Numbered from the stretch's first letter, positions 47,400 to 56,736 are shown. The stretch: 64,000 nt of DNA from an uncultured Scytonema sp. (GCA_937873135.1 CALMVQ010000089.1:42243-106242); one strand, 5' to 3'. Notes: generated from the sequence alone by a model not told the origin. Made by a program: numbers and translations.

Positions 47400-47588
47400 T
47401 ATACTCCCAAACATCACCATTCACGCTGAGAGAGCATTTATTGAATAAATTTGCATTAATTTTCCAATCCTTGCCAATCCACAAGGTTTACTGTGTATAC
47501 TTTTGAGTCTCTTTTTTACGTCGATTTCAGGTCTGTATAATAAAATACATTTTTACATGCGTCTACGCTGCTTTACCACAAAACTTTT

Positions 47589-48698
47589 CTATTTCGGAGA
47601 TATCTTATGAGTTCTGTCGAACTTGGCTCCATTACGATTGCGCCACATGAAAATGCCAGTGATTAACAATGCGGAAGGGACAAGACCGATGAGTACATAC
47701 AGATACCGCATCCCCAATCCTCCATAGGCACCGTTATGCAGATAGAGCAGTAGATTATTAATTTGTGTTGCTAGGGGTAGTTTCAAAGCGTTATCCACCT
47801 GCAACACTTTTCCACTATACTGATCGATGTAAACTTTACTATGACCATACAAATCAATATCCTGGGGTAATTTTTTATCTACTTCGTACACCCCATTTGC
47901 CTCATGAGGCAATATAATCACGGTGTTTTTTCCCTCTGGTAAGACAGTCTCTGCTGTATGGAGGATCTGAGCCAGCGTTAGGGGGGCTGGCTTTGCTACA
48001 AGTGTTGAGACAGGCGGTGTTGGTTTAGGTGTGTGAGTTAACCAATAAGTTGTGCTTTCAAACTCGCTTCTGAAGACCATCGCCGCCCCAGTTGAAGCAA
48101 TCACGAGCAGGAATAATGCAGATAATATACCTGTCACTTTGTGGAAATCGTAGGTGCGTAAGAGAGCAGGAGCTTTCCAGCGAATCCAAAAGCCTCGGAT
48201 GAGGTTTCGCCATCCAGGCCAAACAACCAGTCCACTGACTACCAGTATCAAGAGCAATAAACCACAAACTCCAACGAACTTGTAACCCACTTGTTCACCC
48301 ATCAGCATATAGATGTGGATGTGGTAAATGAAGGTCATCAGAGTATGCCCCCATTGCTGTGAACCCAGAATAGCTCCGGTGTAGGGATTAAGGAAAACAT
48401 CAATCGCCTCATCGCTACGAGACATCAACCCCAATGTATAGACTTCTTTAGAAGTACGAGGTAAAACGATGGAATGAAGTTCCATGTCGGAAAAGTTAGA
48501 GCGGACGATGTTCAACACCGCTTCTAGTGGAAGACGCTCGCTTTGGGGGACTACTTGCATCAGTTGAGGATTCAGCAAGCTATTAATCTCTCGATAGAAG
48601 ACCAAGGTGCTACCTGTTAAGCCAATCACCAAAAGCACGAGACCGAGCAGAATACCGATAGAGCGATGAATGGTTAATGCCAGGGTTCGTAATTTCAT
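47589..48698 (-). CDS. PepSY-associated transmembrane protein (PiuB-like)
   Basis: A 369-residue inner-membrane protein with four main hydrophobic segments: near 12-35 (IGILLGLVLLVIGLTGSTLV), about 140-165, about 190-215, and about 340-360. PepSY-type periplasmic regions lie between them (EAVLNIVRSNF; LTLAQILHTAE). The family is repeatedly found with TonB-dependent siderophore receptors and is thought to help release or reduce iron from imported ferric siderophores. It lies 50 bases downstream of the receptor gene on the same strand, so the two form an operon. The ATG opens the conserved LRTLALTIHRSIG start. This pair is convergent with the NRPS cluster. Confidence 0.9.
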   Translation of the reverse strand: MKLRTLALTIHRSIGILLGLVLLVIGLTGSTLVFYREINSLLNPQLMQVVPQSERLPLEAVLNIVRSNFSDMELHSIVLPRTSKEVYTLGLMSRSDEAIDVFLNPYTGAILGSQQWGHTLMTFIYHIHIYMLMGEQVGYKFVGVCGLLLLILVVSGLVVWPGWRNLIRGFWIRWKAPALLRTYDFHKVTGILSALFLLVIASTGAAMVFRSEFESTTYWLTHTPKPTPPVSTLVAKPAPLTLAQILHTAETVLPEGKNTVIILPHEANGVYEVDKKLPQDIDLYGHSKVYIDQYSGKVLQVDNALKLPLATQINNLLLYLHNGAYGGLGMRYLYVLIGLVPSALLITGIFMWRNRNGAKFDRTHKISPK

Positions 48699-48748
48699 TG
48701 TCAGCCTCTCGTTGAAACTCCATATTGTGGTCTCTAAACTCTTTCAAA

Positions 48749-51370
48749 TCAGAACTCAACAGATACCGTTCCCAGCACAGTCAATGGCGCTCTAGGGTAT
48801 GGACCATCAGAGCCGACTTCAAAATATTTAACACTGAAAAGATTTTTGATGTTGAGAGCAAATTTGTAATTATTACGTCGATAGAAGATAGCAGCATCGG
48901 TTCTGACATAGGAGGGAAGTTTAATATTATTGGGTAGTTGTTGTTCCCGCTCTCCTGCATAATATAATCCTGCTCCAAACCCCAACCCCTGCAAATTACC
49001 TTTCTGAATTTCATAAGTTGTCCATAAACTGGCACTATTAAGAGGTACACCTCTTAATACATCGCCAACGGGAATTCTGTTGTCTTTAGTAACTAAAGCA
49101 TCTGTGTAAGCGTAGGTGGCAATGATTTTCCATCCCGGTAAAATTTGACCGGCAATGTCAAGTTCAATACCACGACTTCTCTGTTCGCCCGTCTGAATGC
49201 TATATCTTGAATCAACTGGGTCTACTGTGAGTACGTTCTGGCGGGTCAACTGGTACAATGCCAGAGTTGCTGAGAGTTGGTTGTTGAGAAATTCCTGTTT
49301 CACCCCAACTTCATATTGTTCCCCAGTTTCCGGTTGAAATTGCTCACCTGTTCGACTTCGACCAGAAAATGGTGGATTGAAAGAGTTCGACCAGCTAAAA
49401 TAGAGCGAGGTCGTCTCGCTTGGCTGATAAACAACACCAACTCGCGGCGAAAAATGGCTGTTTGATTGCTCCTCACGCGTCGTTGCTTCACTAAAGAGGT
49501 CGTTTAAGTCCAAGCGACCACCCGCCAGAAGTTTGAGATTGGGCAGGACTTCGATGAAATCCTGAAGATAAATCCCAAGGTTGTCTGAGGCGTTTTTGCC
49601 AGCATCACTTGGCGCAAATTCTCCAACCTTTGCATTATAAACTGGGTTAAAGATATCAATTGGACCTACTGATGCTTGAAGAAAAGTGTAGCTGTCTGTG
49701 AAACGAGCAAGCTCCACTCCCAGCAAGATATTGTGACGTAAGGAGCCCGTGTTAAACTTGCCAAAGATTTCATTTTGCAAAGTGTAGTTTTCCTGTTCTT
49801 CATTGGACTTACTTGCATAGCGGTCAAGAGTTCGGCGGTCACTCTGTAGGGAGTTGTAGAATATTCCCTGGATGTCCTGCTTCACATTGAGCGCGTTAAA
49901 CCCTTGCCGAAAGCGCCAGTTATCACTGAATTCATGCTCAAAGTTATAAGTAACGGAGATTGAGTCAGTGTTTTCATCGCTAAAACCTGGTACCCCTAAA
50001 AATCTATTTCTAGGAAGTCTTAAGGATTCTGGCTCAGACGGGAATCCAAAATCAGGGACACGTCGGTCGTTTGCATACTCAATTTCAGTAGTGAGCTTGG
50101 TTCGTGGATCGATTTGCCAAGTTAGTGCTGGTGTGACAAAGACACTTTCGTTTTGATTGAAATCGCGGAAACCGCCTGCATTTTCGTAGGCAAGATTTAG
50201 GCGGTATAATAGAGAACGATTAGATGTCAGCGGTCCGGTCAAATCAATTGCTGGACGATAAAAGTCATAACTGCCAACGGTCAGGTTCGCTTCATAACGT
50301 GATTCTGTTAGAGGTTTTTTGGTAACTGTATTGACAACCCCACCTACACCATAGACACCGCCACCATAAAGGACTGAGCCAGGACCTTTGAGAAACTCGA
50401 CTCGCTCGACATTTGAAACATCACGAGGACTGAGATAACCGTAATCTCGAAATCCATTGCGGAAGTTTTCGGGTCCTTGCTCAAACCCACGAATGAATAA
50501 ACTGCTAATTGAGGATATGCCGCCGTAACCTGGTGTGTGCTGAACACCACTAACATTGTCGGTGAGTTCGCTGAGACGGACTACCTGTCGGTCCTCAATC
50601 ACCTGACGCGGGATCACTTGAATCGACTGTGGAATATTGCTTAGGGGAACTTCTATCTTCGTTGCAGTGCTTGCAGTGGGTGGGTTGTAGCTGCCTTCAG
50701 CTTCACCCCTCACCACCAGTTCAATCGGTTCAGAGCCAGAAGCCGATGGTTTTGTTGGTGGTGTTCCACTACTTGGCTTGTTAGTCCCAGGCTTTTGTGG
50801 TTGCTGCTGTTGCTGAGTGGAAGATACCGCACTTGTAAAGGCGAAAATTAGACCAGAATTGCTGTCAAACAACTTGAGCGTTGGTAAACCTGCTTCGCCC
50901 ATAACTTTCACCAAGATACTATTAGCATCCTGATTCGTCACCGTTACCGTCGTGATTCCAGCCGTTGGGTTGTTGAAACGGAAGGAACTACCACTTTTGG
51001 AACGCAGTTGAGCGTTAGAAATTATAGCAGTAAAGGTGTTACCATCACTCTTTGTTGTGGTTTGTAGCTTATTAGATGTAGGAGTTTCTAATATCACTTC
51101 CAGACCATTCGCAGTTGGCGAAAGGCGCACCCCTGTCACTTGTATAACTTGATTCTGTTGAGTCGCCTGCGCCACCCAGTCCTTAACACTGGTATAGGGG
51201 TGCTGAATGTCACTCAGTTGAGGAATGTCTGTAATGGGTTCTTTTCTATTTGTTGCCTCTTTAAGTTGTACCGCACTCTGTTTGATAACATCAGCACGCA
51301 CTGGAGAAACCACTAGGACTGATACAGCTGCAAACAGCCATATCCCAGTGGATAATTTCTGTTGTTTCAC
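48749..51370 (-). CDS. TonB-dependent siderophore receptor with N-terminal AMIN domain
   Basis: An 873-residue outer-membrane receptor. It has a signal peptide (about 1-26, LFAAVSVLVVSPVRA) and an AMIN domain (about 55-185, TGVRLSPTANGLEVILETP to LIFAFTS) that is typical of cyanobacterial receptors and may bind the cell wall. A Pro/Gln/Ser linker follows. The plug domain (about 240-360) has IPQSIQVIPRQVI, SLFIRGF and VERVEFLKGPGSVLYG. A 22-strand barrel ends in the terminal Phe (TVLGTVSVEF). It imports ferric siderophores using TonB energy; TonB/ExbB/ExbD are not in the window. Its position next to the cluster suggests that it takes up the cluster's own product. A Fur-box-like site lies about 390 bases upstream. 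Confidence 0.95.
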   Translation of the reverse strand: MKQQKLSTGIWLFAAVSVLVVSPVRADVIKQSAVQLKEATNRKEPITDIPQLSDIQHPYTSVKDWVAQATQQNQVIQVTGVRLSPTANGLEVILETPTSNKLQTTTKSDGNTFTAIISNAQLRSKSGSSFRFNNPTAGITTVTVTNQDANSILVKVMGEAGLPTLKLFDSNSGLIFAFTSAVSSTQQQQQPQKPGTNKPSSGTPPTKPSASGSEPIELVVRGEAEGSYNPPTASTATKIEVPLSNIPQSIQVIPRQVIEDRQVVRLSELTDNVSGVQHTPGYGGISSISSLFIRGFEQGPENFRNGFRDYGYLSPRDVSNVERVEFLKGPGSVLYGGGVYGVGGVVNTVTKKPLTESRYEANLTVGSYDFYRPAIDLTGPLTSNRSLLYRLNLAYENAGGFRDFNQNESVFVTPALTWQIDPRTKLTTEIEYANDRRVPDFGFPSEPESLRLPRNRFLGVPGFSDENTDSISVTYNFEHEFSDNWRFRQGFNALNVKQDIQGIFYNSLQSDRRTLDRYASKSNEEQENYTLQNEIFGKFNTGSLRHNILLGVELARFTDSYTFLQASVGPIDIFNPVYNAKVGEFAPSDAGKNASDNLGIYLQDFIEVLPNLKLLAGGRLDLNDLFSEATTREEQSNSHFSPRVGVVYQPSETTSLYFSWSNSFNPPFSGRSRTGEQFQPETGEQYEVGVKQEFLNNQLSATLALYQLTRQNVLTVDPVDSRYSIQTGEQRSRGIELDIAGQILPGWKIIATYAYTDALVTKDNRIPVGDVLRGVPLNSASLWTTYEIQKGNLQGLGFGAGLYYAGEREQQLPNNIKLPSYVRTDAAIFYRRNNYKFALNIKNLFSVKYFEVGSDGPYPRAPLTVLGTVSVEF

Positions 51371-52136
51371 TCTACTTCCTCACAACTAAATAGCAACTTA
51401 CACTCTTAACGCGCTCTCGAAAAAACAGCGATCCAATACCCTGACTTTCTCTGCAATGGGGATTCTAGAGTCTTGAGAATTACAGTTCTCTTAAAAATAA
51501 AAGTCGTTACGACTGCTGTTTCTGGTTTGCAAGGGAAACCTTGGCTGTTATTAACCTAAGACACAATCGAGGCGTTACCACCGCCATTTGACATTGATTA
51601 ATCGCTTACGAATGGCATTGCTCATAGCAAGTGTTCCTAATGGGGGTTGAGTCGTTGACGCACACCTGCTTCAAGTCCCCCGATCTCAATCGATTGGCAG
51701 TTGAGTGAAGGCTCTCCCTTTGTATACATCAATCATCTTCCAGTTGCAAAAAAGCAATTATTATCATCTACAATGCAGCTATTTAAGTCAAACGACAAGA
51801 TGTCAAACTTAACTTTACTTAATATAGAATATGAATATTAACGATCAGCAATAGCGCAAGGAATAGAGGATGCCGCTTCGTTGTCCCCTCGCATTTGAAA
51901 TGACCTCTTTGACTCAGAGTTACGACAACGTAGGTTTCTCCGTCCCTGCTTTTTGTTGTCATTGTATGTACAATGAGCATATAATCTGGGAATAAAAATT
52001 ATCCGTTCTTGCCAAAGATAAGCGAATTACGTTACGCTTTACCGCGTGCCGGGTAAACGCTGAAATTGTTCAAGTCATCCCAACCACGTTATTCATTAAT
52101 GCTAGACTAGAGTGCTGGACTGCAATTTTTAGAAGT
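51371..52136. other. 766-base region upstream of the receptor operon
   Basis: No gene is recognised. The gap holds a candidate Fur box (51754-51771) and a short inverted repeat, GAGAA...TTCTC, near 51475-51490 close to the receptor start. The rest has scattered stops in all frames. A regulator gene, often found beside such receptors, is not visible. Confidence 0.5.
51754..51771 (-). promoter_or_regulatory. Candidate Fur box for the receptor-PepSY operon
   Basis: On the minus strand the site reads GTAGATGATAATAATTGC. TGATAAT-A-ATT matches the left arm, the spacer and the start of the right arm of the Fur 7-1-7 consensus. The right arm then degenerates. Iron-repressed transcription is expected for this class of receptor. 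The long distance to the start codon implies a long leader or a more distal role. Confidence 0.4.
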
Positions 52137-52433
52137 ATGAGGGCAAGAATAGAAGAAAATCTACTTTTCCTTCACCATGAAGACTTACCAGAATTTAAAA
52201 AAGGTGGTTCGGTGGTGAGGAATAGCTATTTCTGGGCACTCCGTTCAATTGCTGGTCAAGCTGGGCGTTATCGTGATTGGGAATATGAGTCGGAAGTCTG
52301 GCTAGCACTGGGGCGGATGCTATTGTCATTTACTGAGTCTGGTTATTTAGGTTTGAGAGAAACAGTGCTGGAGTTTCCCATATCTCAAGGAGAAATTCCT
52401 GATGTGCTGCGATCCGTTTCCACTTGGGAATAG
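52137..52433 (+). CDS. Hypothetical protein
   Basis: A 98-residue open frame with ordinary amino-acid composition (RIEENLLFLHHEDLPEF, GRYRDWEYESEVWLALGRM). I recognise no domain. There is no strong ribosome site before the ATG. Its 3' end overlaps an equally unconvincing minus-strand frame (52347-52664), and the surrounding DNA contains gene fragments. It may be a remnant or a real small gene. Confidence 0.35.
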   Translation: MRARIEENLLFLHHEDLPEFKKGGSVVRNSYFWALRSIAGQAGRYRDWEYESEVWLALGRMLLSFTESGYLGLRETVLEFPISQGEIPDVLRSVSTWE

Positions 52434-52968
52434 AAATATTGCGATCGCCCTAGTTCTAAAAGAAGACTCGCTACCAGTGTACCTGTTGACTTGCAGAAAG
52501 TTATTGATTTGTGTCCTAGTGTAAATCGCATCAATCAGGTTTTGACGAATTCGTACAGCCTCCTCCCGTGATGCACCTGCTTCCAAGCTCTGAGTTGCTA
52601 CGGTTCCTGCAAGGGTATCTCGAATTGCAATGTCGTTTCCTCCGGTTAAGTTGTAAAAAAGCAATTCACATATTCGTTACTGATCCGAATCAATGGCATC
52701 CGAAATTATAATGCCACCAATGATGTCACCTTTCAAAGCTTTTCTACAGTTGCTATTTCACAACCAATCTATTGCAATACTTTCCCTGACCTGAGCCAAT
52801 GCTTTGCTACTCCGATTTCTGCCCAGGATTACCCAAAATTAGAAAGAGCGATCGCCTATTTACCGCAAAATTTCGATCAGTACTGAACGAATTGCCGATT
52901 CCTCTATTTTCTCAACAGTTCAACCCTAGCTCTGGAGCCAAGCTCTTTAAGTTTCATGGTATGTGTCA
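52434..52968. other. Gene debris, no intact gene
   Basis: A minus-strand frame (52347-52664) contains a protein-like stretch, IRDTLAGTVATQSLEAG and RIRQNLIDAIYTRTQ, with an abrupt change of character afterwards. A plus-strand frame without a start codon, ending at about 52887, reads NYNATNDVTFQSFSTVAIS and LERAIAYLPQNFDQY. Both look like pieces of unidentified lost genes. I cannot name either. Confidence 0.35.
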
Positions 52969-53067
52969 TTACCGCCAAAAAGTCGCTTTATAAAGCTTCT
53001 TATCTAATTTAGACCACTCATTAAAATCTTCACATGCACTCGGTTCAAATACTACTCTTCTATTCAT
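52969..53067 (-). pseudogene. Truncated YoeB/Txe-like toxin (N-terminal 32 residues)
   Basis: The frame starts with an ATG whose last bases overlap the antitoxin stop codon (ATGA), the usual translational coupling of toxin-antitoxin pairs. It encodes MNRRVVFEPSACEDFNEW, SKLDKKLYK and then diverges (ATFWR) to a stop. YoeB-type toxins are about 85 residues, and their start closely resembles this (an FxxxAxEDFxxW pattern). The catalytic C-terminal half is absent, so the toxin is dead. Confidence 0.75.
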
Positions 53068-53282
53068 TCGATATTTTCTACATCAACTTCAATCAAGTTA
53101 GATCCGCTCTTAACTTTCTTTATCGCCTGCATTAATCTTTTTCGATTAACTGCCGAAGCCATTAAATAAGCAGTTTCATCAACTTCATACACAACAATCT
53201 CAATTTCTTTGTCCTGGAAAGTAGCTTTCAATGCATTGATAAAGCTTTGATCTAATTCACTCGCATTTAAACGATATTTCAT
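53064..53282 (-). CDS. Orphaned type II antitoxin (YoeB-partner type)
   Basis: A 72-residue protein of the small cyanobacterial antitoxin class: KYRLNASELDQSFINALK, KEIEIVVYEVDETAYL, then AVNRKRLMQAIKKV and an acidic tail. It would bind operator DNA and neutralise a YoeB/Txe mRNA interferase. Its ATGA overlap with the truncated toxin gene shows the original pair. As the toxin has lost its C-terminus, the antitoxin is now an orphan, possibly kept as an antidote against other copies or simply not yet lost. Confidence 0.75.
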   Translation of the reverse strand: MKYRLNASELDQSFINALKATFQDKEIEIVVYEVDETAYLMASAVNRKRLMQAIKKVKSGSNLIEVDVENIE

Positions 53283-53370
53283 TATTCACATTATGTTTTT
53301 TTGTACAGGGTGTAAATTTTAATTTATTTAGCCGATATAGGTATAAAATCATACAACTAATGTTGGAGAA

Positions 53371-54249
53371 TCATGAAATCGCTTCCAACACCATTTGCGG
53401 AATCAACATACCGTTTTGTGATTGAGAAATTCCCAAAAAGCGTCCATCTTCCTCGTAAACCCGCAAGAGTCCAGAAATGTCGTGATTTGCCGGAACATGC
53501 TGACCCTGACACCATTTAACAGCAAGGGTTGCTGGTAGGATGATAGACGGCAGATGCTTTACTGGTGCATCCGGGGGAATCGGTGGAAATGTTCCGGCTT
53601 GTAGTTGTGTTTCCAAGTCCTTAAGGGTAAGGCTATCTGCTATATGGAAGCCGTTGCTTTCAGTGCGTGTCAATGCGGCAAGAGTACCGTAAGTTTGTAA
53701 AACTATCCCTAAATCGCGGGCGATCGCTCGAATATACGTACCAGCACCACAAGCGATCGCGATATCCAATTCGGGAAAATCCCCATCCCGCCAATCCAAA
53801 ATTTCCAGGTGGAAAACTTCTACTACCCGCATTGGGACTTCTACATTTTCCCCTTTCCGTGCCAAGTCGTACAAGCGTTTTCCTTGCACTTGAATAGCGC
53901 TGTAACTTGGTGGAATTTGCTCAATTTTGCCCTCAAATTGTGGAAGTGCTGTTTTTACTGCGGCTAAACTCAATCCTGAACTTGGTTGACTCGCAATGAT
54001 TTCACCTTGCAAGTCATCAGTTGTCGTACACATCCCCAAGCGGATTGTGGCTTTGTAAGCTTTTTTTCCGGGAAGATATTGCAATAATCTTGTAGCTTTA
54101 CCAAGTGCGATTGGTAATACTCCAGTCGCTGCTGGATCTAAAGTCCCGGCGTGCCCTACGCGCTTGAGGCGTAGGAGTTTCCGTACCCGCGCCACACAGT
54201 CATGGGAAGTCCAGTCAAATGGTTTGTTGAGATTGAGGAAACCTTGCAC
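53371..54249 (-). CDS. truB: tRNA pseudouridine(55) synthase TruB
   Basis: A 292-residue enzyme that converts U55 of tRNAs to pseudouridine in the T loop. Signature features: [17 protein letters not shown] at the start, [15 protein letters not shown] holding the catalytic Asp, the [10 protein letters not shown] strand, [19 protein letters not shown], and the [12 protein letters not shown] motif. The length is usual for cyanobacterial TruB with a short C-terminal PUA-like part (GRFLGISQ). It is a stand-alone minus-strand gene whose start codon follows the DMT transporter gene by about 65 bases. Confidence 0.96.
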   Translation of the reverse strand: MQGFLNLNKPFDWTSHDCVARVRKLLRLKRVGHAGTLDPAATGVLPIALGKATRLLQYLPGKKAYKATIRLGMCTTTDDLQGEIIASQPSSGLSLAAVKTALPQFEGKIEQIPPSYSAIQVQGKRLYDLARKGENVEVPMRVVEVFHLEILDWRDGDFPELDIAIACGAGTYIRAIARDLGIVLQTYGTLAALTRTESNGFHIADSLTLKDLETQLQAGTFPPIPPDAPVKHLPSIILPATLAVKWCQGQHVPANHDISGLLRVYEEDGRFLGISQSQNGMLIPQMVLEAIS

Positions 54250-54314
54250 TTCGGTAGTTACGAGTTAGGAGTTTGATATTATATCATGTCCTTAGACAAA
54301 AAACAAACAACGAC

Positions 54315-55232
54315 TTATTTGTTTTTTCCCAAGGCGATCGCTACTGAACCTGATACAACGAGAACCGCCCCGACGATTTCTATCAGAGTTAGGCGTTCTA
54401 CAGCGATCAAACTTGGTGTGATAACTGATACAACCCAAACTGCTATTAAAGTCACAATGGGAGCTACAGCCAAGACTGCACTTACCCGCGATGCTTCCCA
54501 ATGTTCTAGGGATTCAGCAAAAGCACCATAAGCAATCAGAGTATTTAAACCACAAAAAAGTAACATTCCCCCATGCAAAAAATCTAGTGTAAAAATGACT
54601 TTGGGTGTAGCGAAAGGAGTAAATAATAAAGTACAGCCTCCGTAAATAATTAGCATGATGCTAGTAGAAGATAAAAATTGCAACAACTGTTTTTGTGCTA
54701 AAGCATAAATAACCCATACGACTGCTCCTATTACAGTTAAACCACTGCCTAGAAGATATTTACCGTGTGCTGTAATTAAATGAGAGAGTTGCTCGTTAAA
54801 AAATAAGGCAAGCCCGAGAGTTAGTAGACTAACGCCAATCCACTGATGCAGCTTGTAACGTTCTTGAAAAATAACTAAACCACCAAAACCCATCAGCAAA
54901 GGTGCTAACTGAATAATCACTTCGGCGTTAGCGGGTGTCGTGAGTGCTAAACCTTGTAAGAAAAGAATATAGTTACTTGCTAAAAATATTGTGGCGATCG
55001 CCAACAACTTCCAAGAAGCAGAACGCAGTTGTTGCCGCGTTGGTAATTTCCCCTTTACTCCTAAATAAATTGCCAAGATAGTAAATGACATCAAAAAGCG
55101 AAACCAAACTACCGTGTAAACATCCAGCGCTTGTAACGTTACCGTCAGGGCAATAGGTAGAATTCCCCATAAAAAAAGAGTTAATGACGACAATGCTAGC
55201 CCTAAACGCCAGCGATTGGAAGTTTGATGCAT
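54315..55232 (-). CDS. EamA/DMT-superfamily membrane transporter
   Basis: A 305-residue inner-membrane protein with about ten hydrophobic helices in two EamA repeats. The first contains WFRFLMSFTILAIYLG and the PANAEVIIQLAPLLMGFGGLVIFQE signature. The second contains GLNTLIAYGAFAESLEHW and SAVLAVAPIVTLI. DMT transporters export amino acids, drugs or metabolites; the substrate is not predictable. It is probably transcribed with truB on the minus strand. It is about 9 kb from the siderophore cluster and on the other strand, so I do not propose it as the siderophore exporter. Confidence 0.9.
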   Translation of the reverse strand: MHQTSNRWRLGLALSSLTLFLWGILPIALTVTLQALDVYTVVWFRFLMSFTILAIYLGVKGKLPTRQQLRSASWKLLAIATIFLASNYILFLQGLALTTPANAEVIIQLAPLLMGFGGLVIFQERYKLHQWIGVSLLTLGLALFFNEQLSHLITAHGKYLLGSGLTVIGAVVWVIYALAQKQLLQFLSSTSIMLIIYGGCTLLFTPFATPKVIFTLDFLHGGMLLFCGLNTLIAYGAFAESLEHWEASRVSAVLAVAPIVTLIAVWVVSVITPSLIAVERLTLIEIVGAVLVVSGSVAIALGKNK

Positions 55233-55401
55233 ATTTAAAATATCTTCTTAAGTCTTTTAAGTTTCGATTTCCTTAATAGACATGGAGTGAAAATTACCAC
55301 TTGCCTTCCTTATAAACCTTTATCAGTTTAAAAGAAAGAATAGTTGGAGGCATGTAGAGACGTTCCTTTAAAACATCTCTACATAGCGTTGGCACAATTA
55401 A

Positions 55402-56565
55402 CTATGCCACTTGCGGTTCTACCAAATTGTCTACCCCCTGAATAACTTTTGCCGATTCAATTTTGTCACCAGCTTTGAGTTGATCCAAAACTTTTTTCCC
55501 TTCTATAACATAGCCAAAAACAGAGTAGCGACCATCAAGCAGATTGCGTCCTGCTGGAGTCAGTTCTGGTTCAAAGAGAAAGAAGAAAAATTGTGAAGAA
55601 CCACCATTGACTTTTTGTTCGGGACGTGCCATTGCTAAAGCACCAAAAGCAGAGAAAGGCAAAACTGGCATATCGGTATAACGACCAGCTTCTTCTAAAG
55701 TAATACCGTAGGTAGGTACTTTGTCACCTTCAACTAAGATTTCTAAAGGAACAGCACGATATTTGCCTGTCTTAGGATCGATGAAACCCTCTTCTTTGCC
55801 TGCTGGATCTCCAGTTTGCAAGACGTAGGATTCTTCAGAACGGGTAAATTTTAAGCCGTTATAAAAACCTCGCTGCACCAAATCAACAAAGTTCCCAGCG
55901 GTGACAGGGGCACTGTAGCCGTCCACAATCATGGTAATATTACCTTTGTTTGTTTTAATTTCTACAGTGGCACGACCTTTAAGTTGTGGCAAATTGCTGT
56001 ATTCCGTTGGCACTTCAAAGGGGAATTTTTGTACCATCGACTGTTCTAATTCAGTCACAAGATCCAGTAGATTCCCTCTTTGTTGCGAAATTTTTTCCTT
56101 ATCTTTGGTTTTTGCCGTTTCTTGCATAGCTTCTACGCCAGATTTTAACTCGGTAATTAAAGCATTGGCTTGGGGTTGGCGTTCATCTGGGATATCTGCT
56201 AAAAGTTTGGCTGGATTTGCCAGCACCCGTGATGCTTTGCTGAGATCTTGGGAAATTGCACCCCAACGTCGATTTGCCCGCAGTTGACTGGAAATGTCTT
56301 CTAAACTAGTTTGCAGTTGTCTGACAGGTTTGTTCTGGATGGGAAGTGCAAACCGCAACAGCGATCTGCCATCAGTAATAGCATTTCCTGCTGGTAGTGC
56401 AGCATTACTGGAGGGTGTCCACCCAGCTGTACTTATCCCTAGGAATAGTGTGACAATCAGCAGTGTAAATAGGCTTCTCTTTAACCAGGATAAGCAGAAA
56501 TTGAGCCAGAATTCCTCGTTTTTTTGCGGACTCTGATGAGGGCGAGGCGCTAATGGATTGAACAT
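55402..56565 (-). CDS. Exported cyclophilin-type peptidyl-prolyl isomerase
   Basis: The open frame extends to 56655, but I prefer the ATG at 56565, giving about 387 residues that begin MFNPLAPRP. That start puts the hydrophobic segment (LFTLLIVTLFLGISTAGW) and likely lumen/periplasm-targeting signal close to the N-terminus. Residues about 80-190 form a helical domain (QLQTSLEDISSQLRANRRW), and about 195-385 a cyclophilin domain (GNFVDLVQRGFYNGLKFTR, QFFFFLFEPELTPAGRNLLDGRYSVFGYV). The layout matches the thylakoid-lumen TLP40/CYP38 family, which assists photosystem II assembly. The active-site residues of classical cyclophilins are only partly kept, as in that family. Confidence 0.88.
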   Translation of the reverse strand: MFNPLAPRPHQSPQKNEEFWLNFCLSWLKRSLFTLLIVTLFLGISTAGWTPSSNAALPAGNAITDGRSLLRFALPIQNKPVRQLQTSLEDISSQLRANRRWGAISQDLSKASRVLANPAKLLADIPDERQPQANALITELKSGVEAMQETAKTKDKEKISQQRGNLLDLVTELEQSMVQKFPFEVPTEYSNLPQLKGRATVEIKTNKGNITMIVDGYSAPVTAGNFVDLVQRGFYNGLKFTRSEESYVLQTGDPAGKEEGFIDPKTGKYRAVPLEILVEGDKVPTYGITLEEAGRYTDMPVLPFSAFGALAMARPEQKVNGGSSQFFFFLFEPELTPAGRNLLDGRYSVFGYVIEGKKVLDQLKAGDKIESAKVIQGVDNLVEPQVA

Positions 56566-56736
56566 GGGATAGCTAAAATGCAGCATTAAATTATTGATTG
56601 GGCGTAACCCATCAATAATTTTCCCACAGTACAGTTCGATAACAGTTATTTTCAAGTGCGTAGACCATAGTCAAAAAAGGGACTGTGGTGTGAGTCCGTC
56701 AGCGCTACAGGTGGGGAGCATAGCTAAATGCTCATC

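Noticed and set aside
51560..51720. Possible cobalamin riboswitch upstream of the TonB receptor
   Set aside because: The conserved cobalamin-box and core elements were not found on either strand.
52799..52993. 64-codon plus-strand frame
   Set aside because: It runs through gene debris and across the truncated toxin on the other strand; a different frame looks more protein-like over the same bases.
54315..55232. DMT transporter as the siderophore exporter
   Set aside because: It lies beyond the receptor operon and gene debris, on the minus strand next to truB, with no sign of co-regulation.
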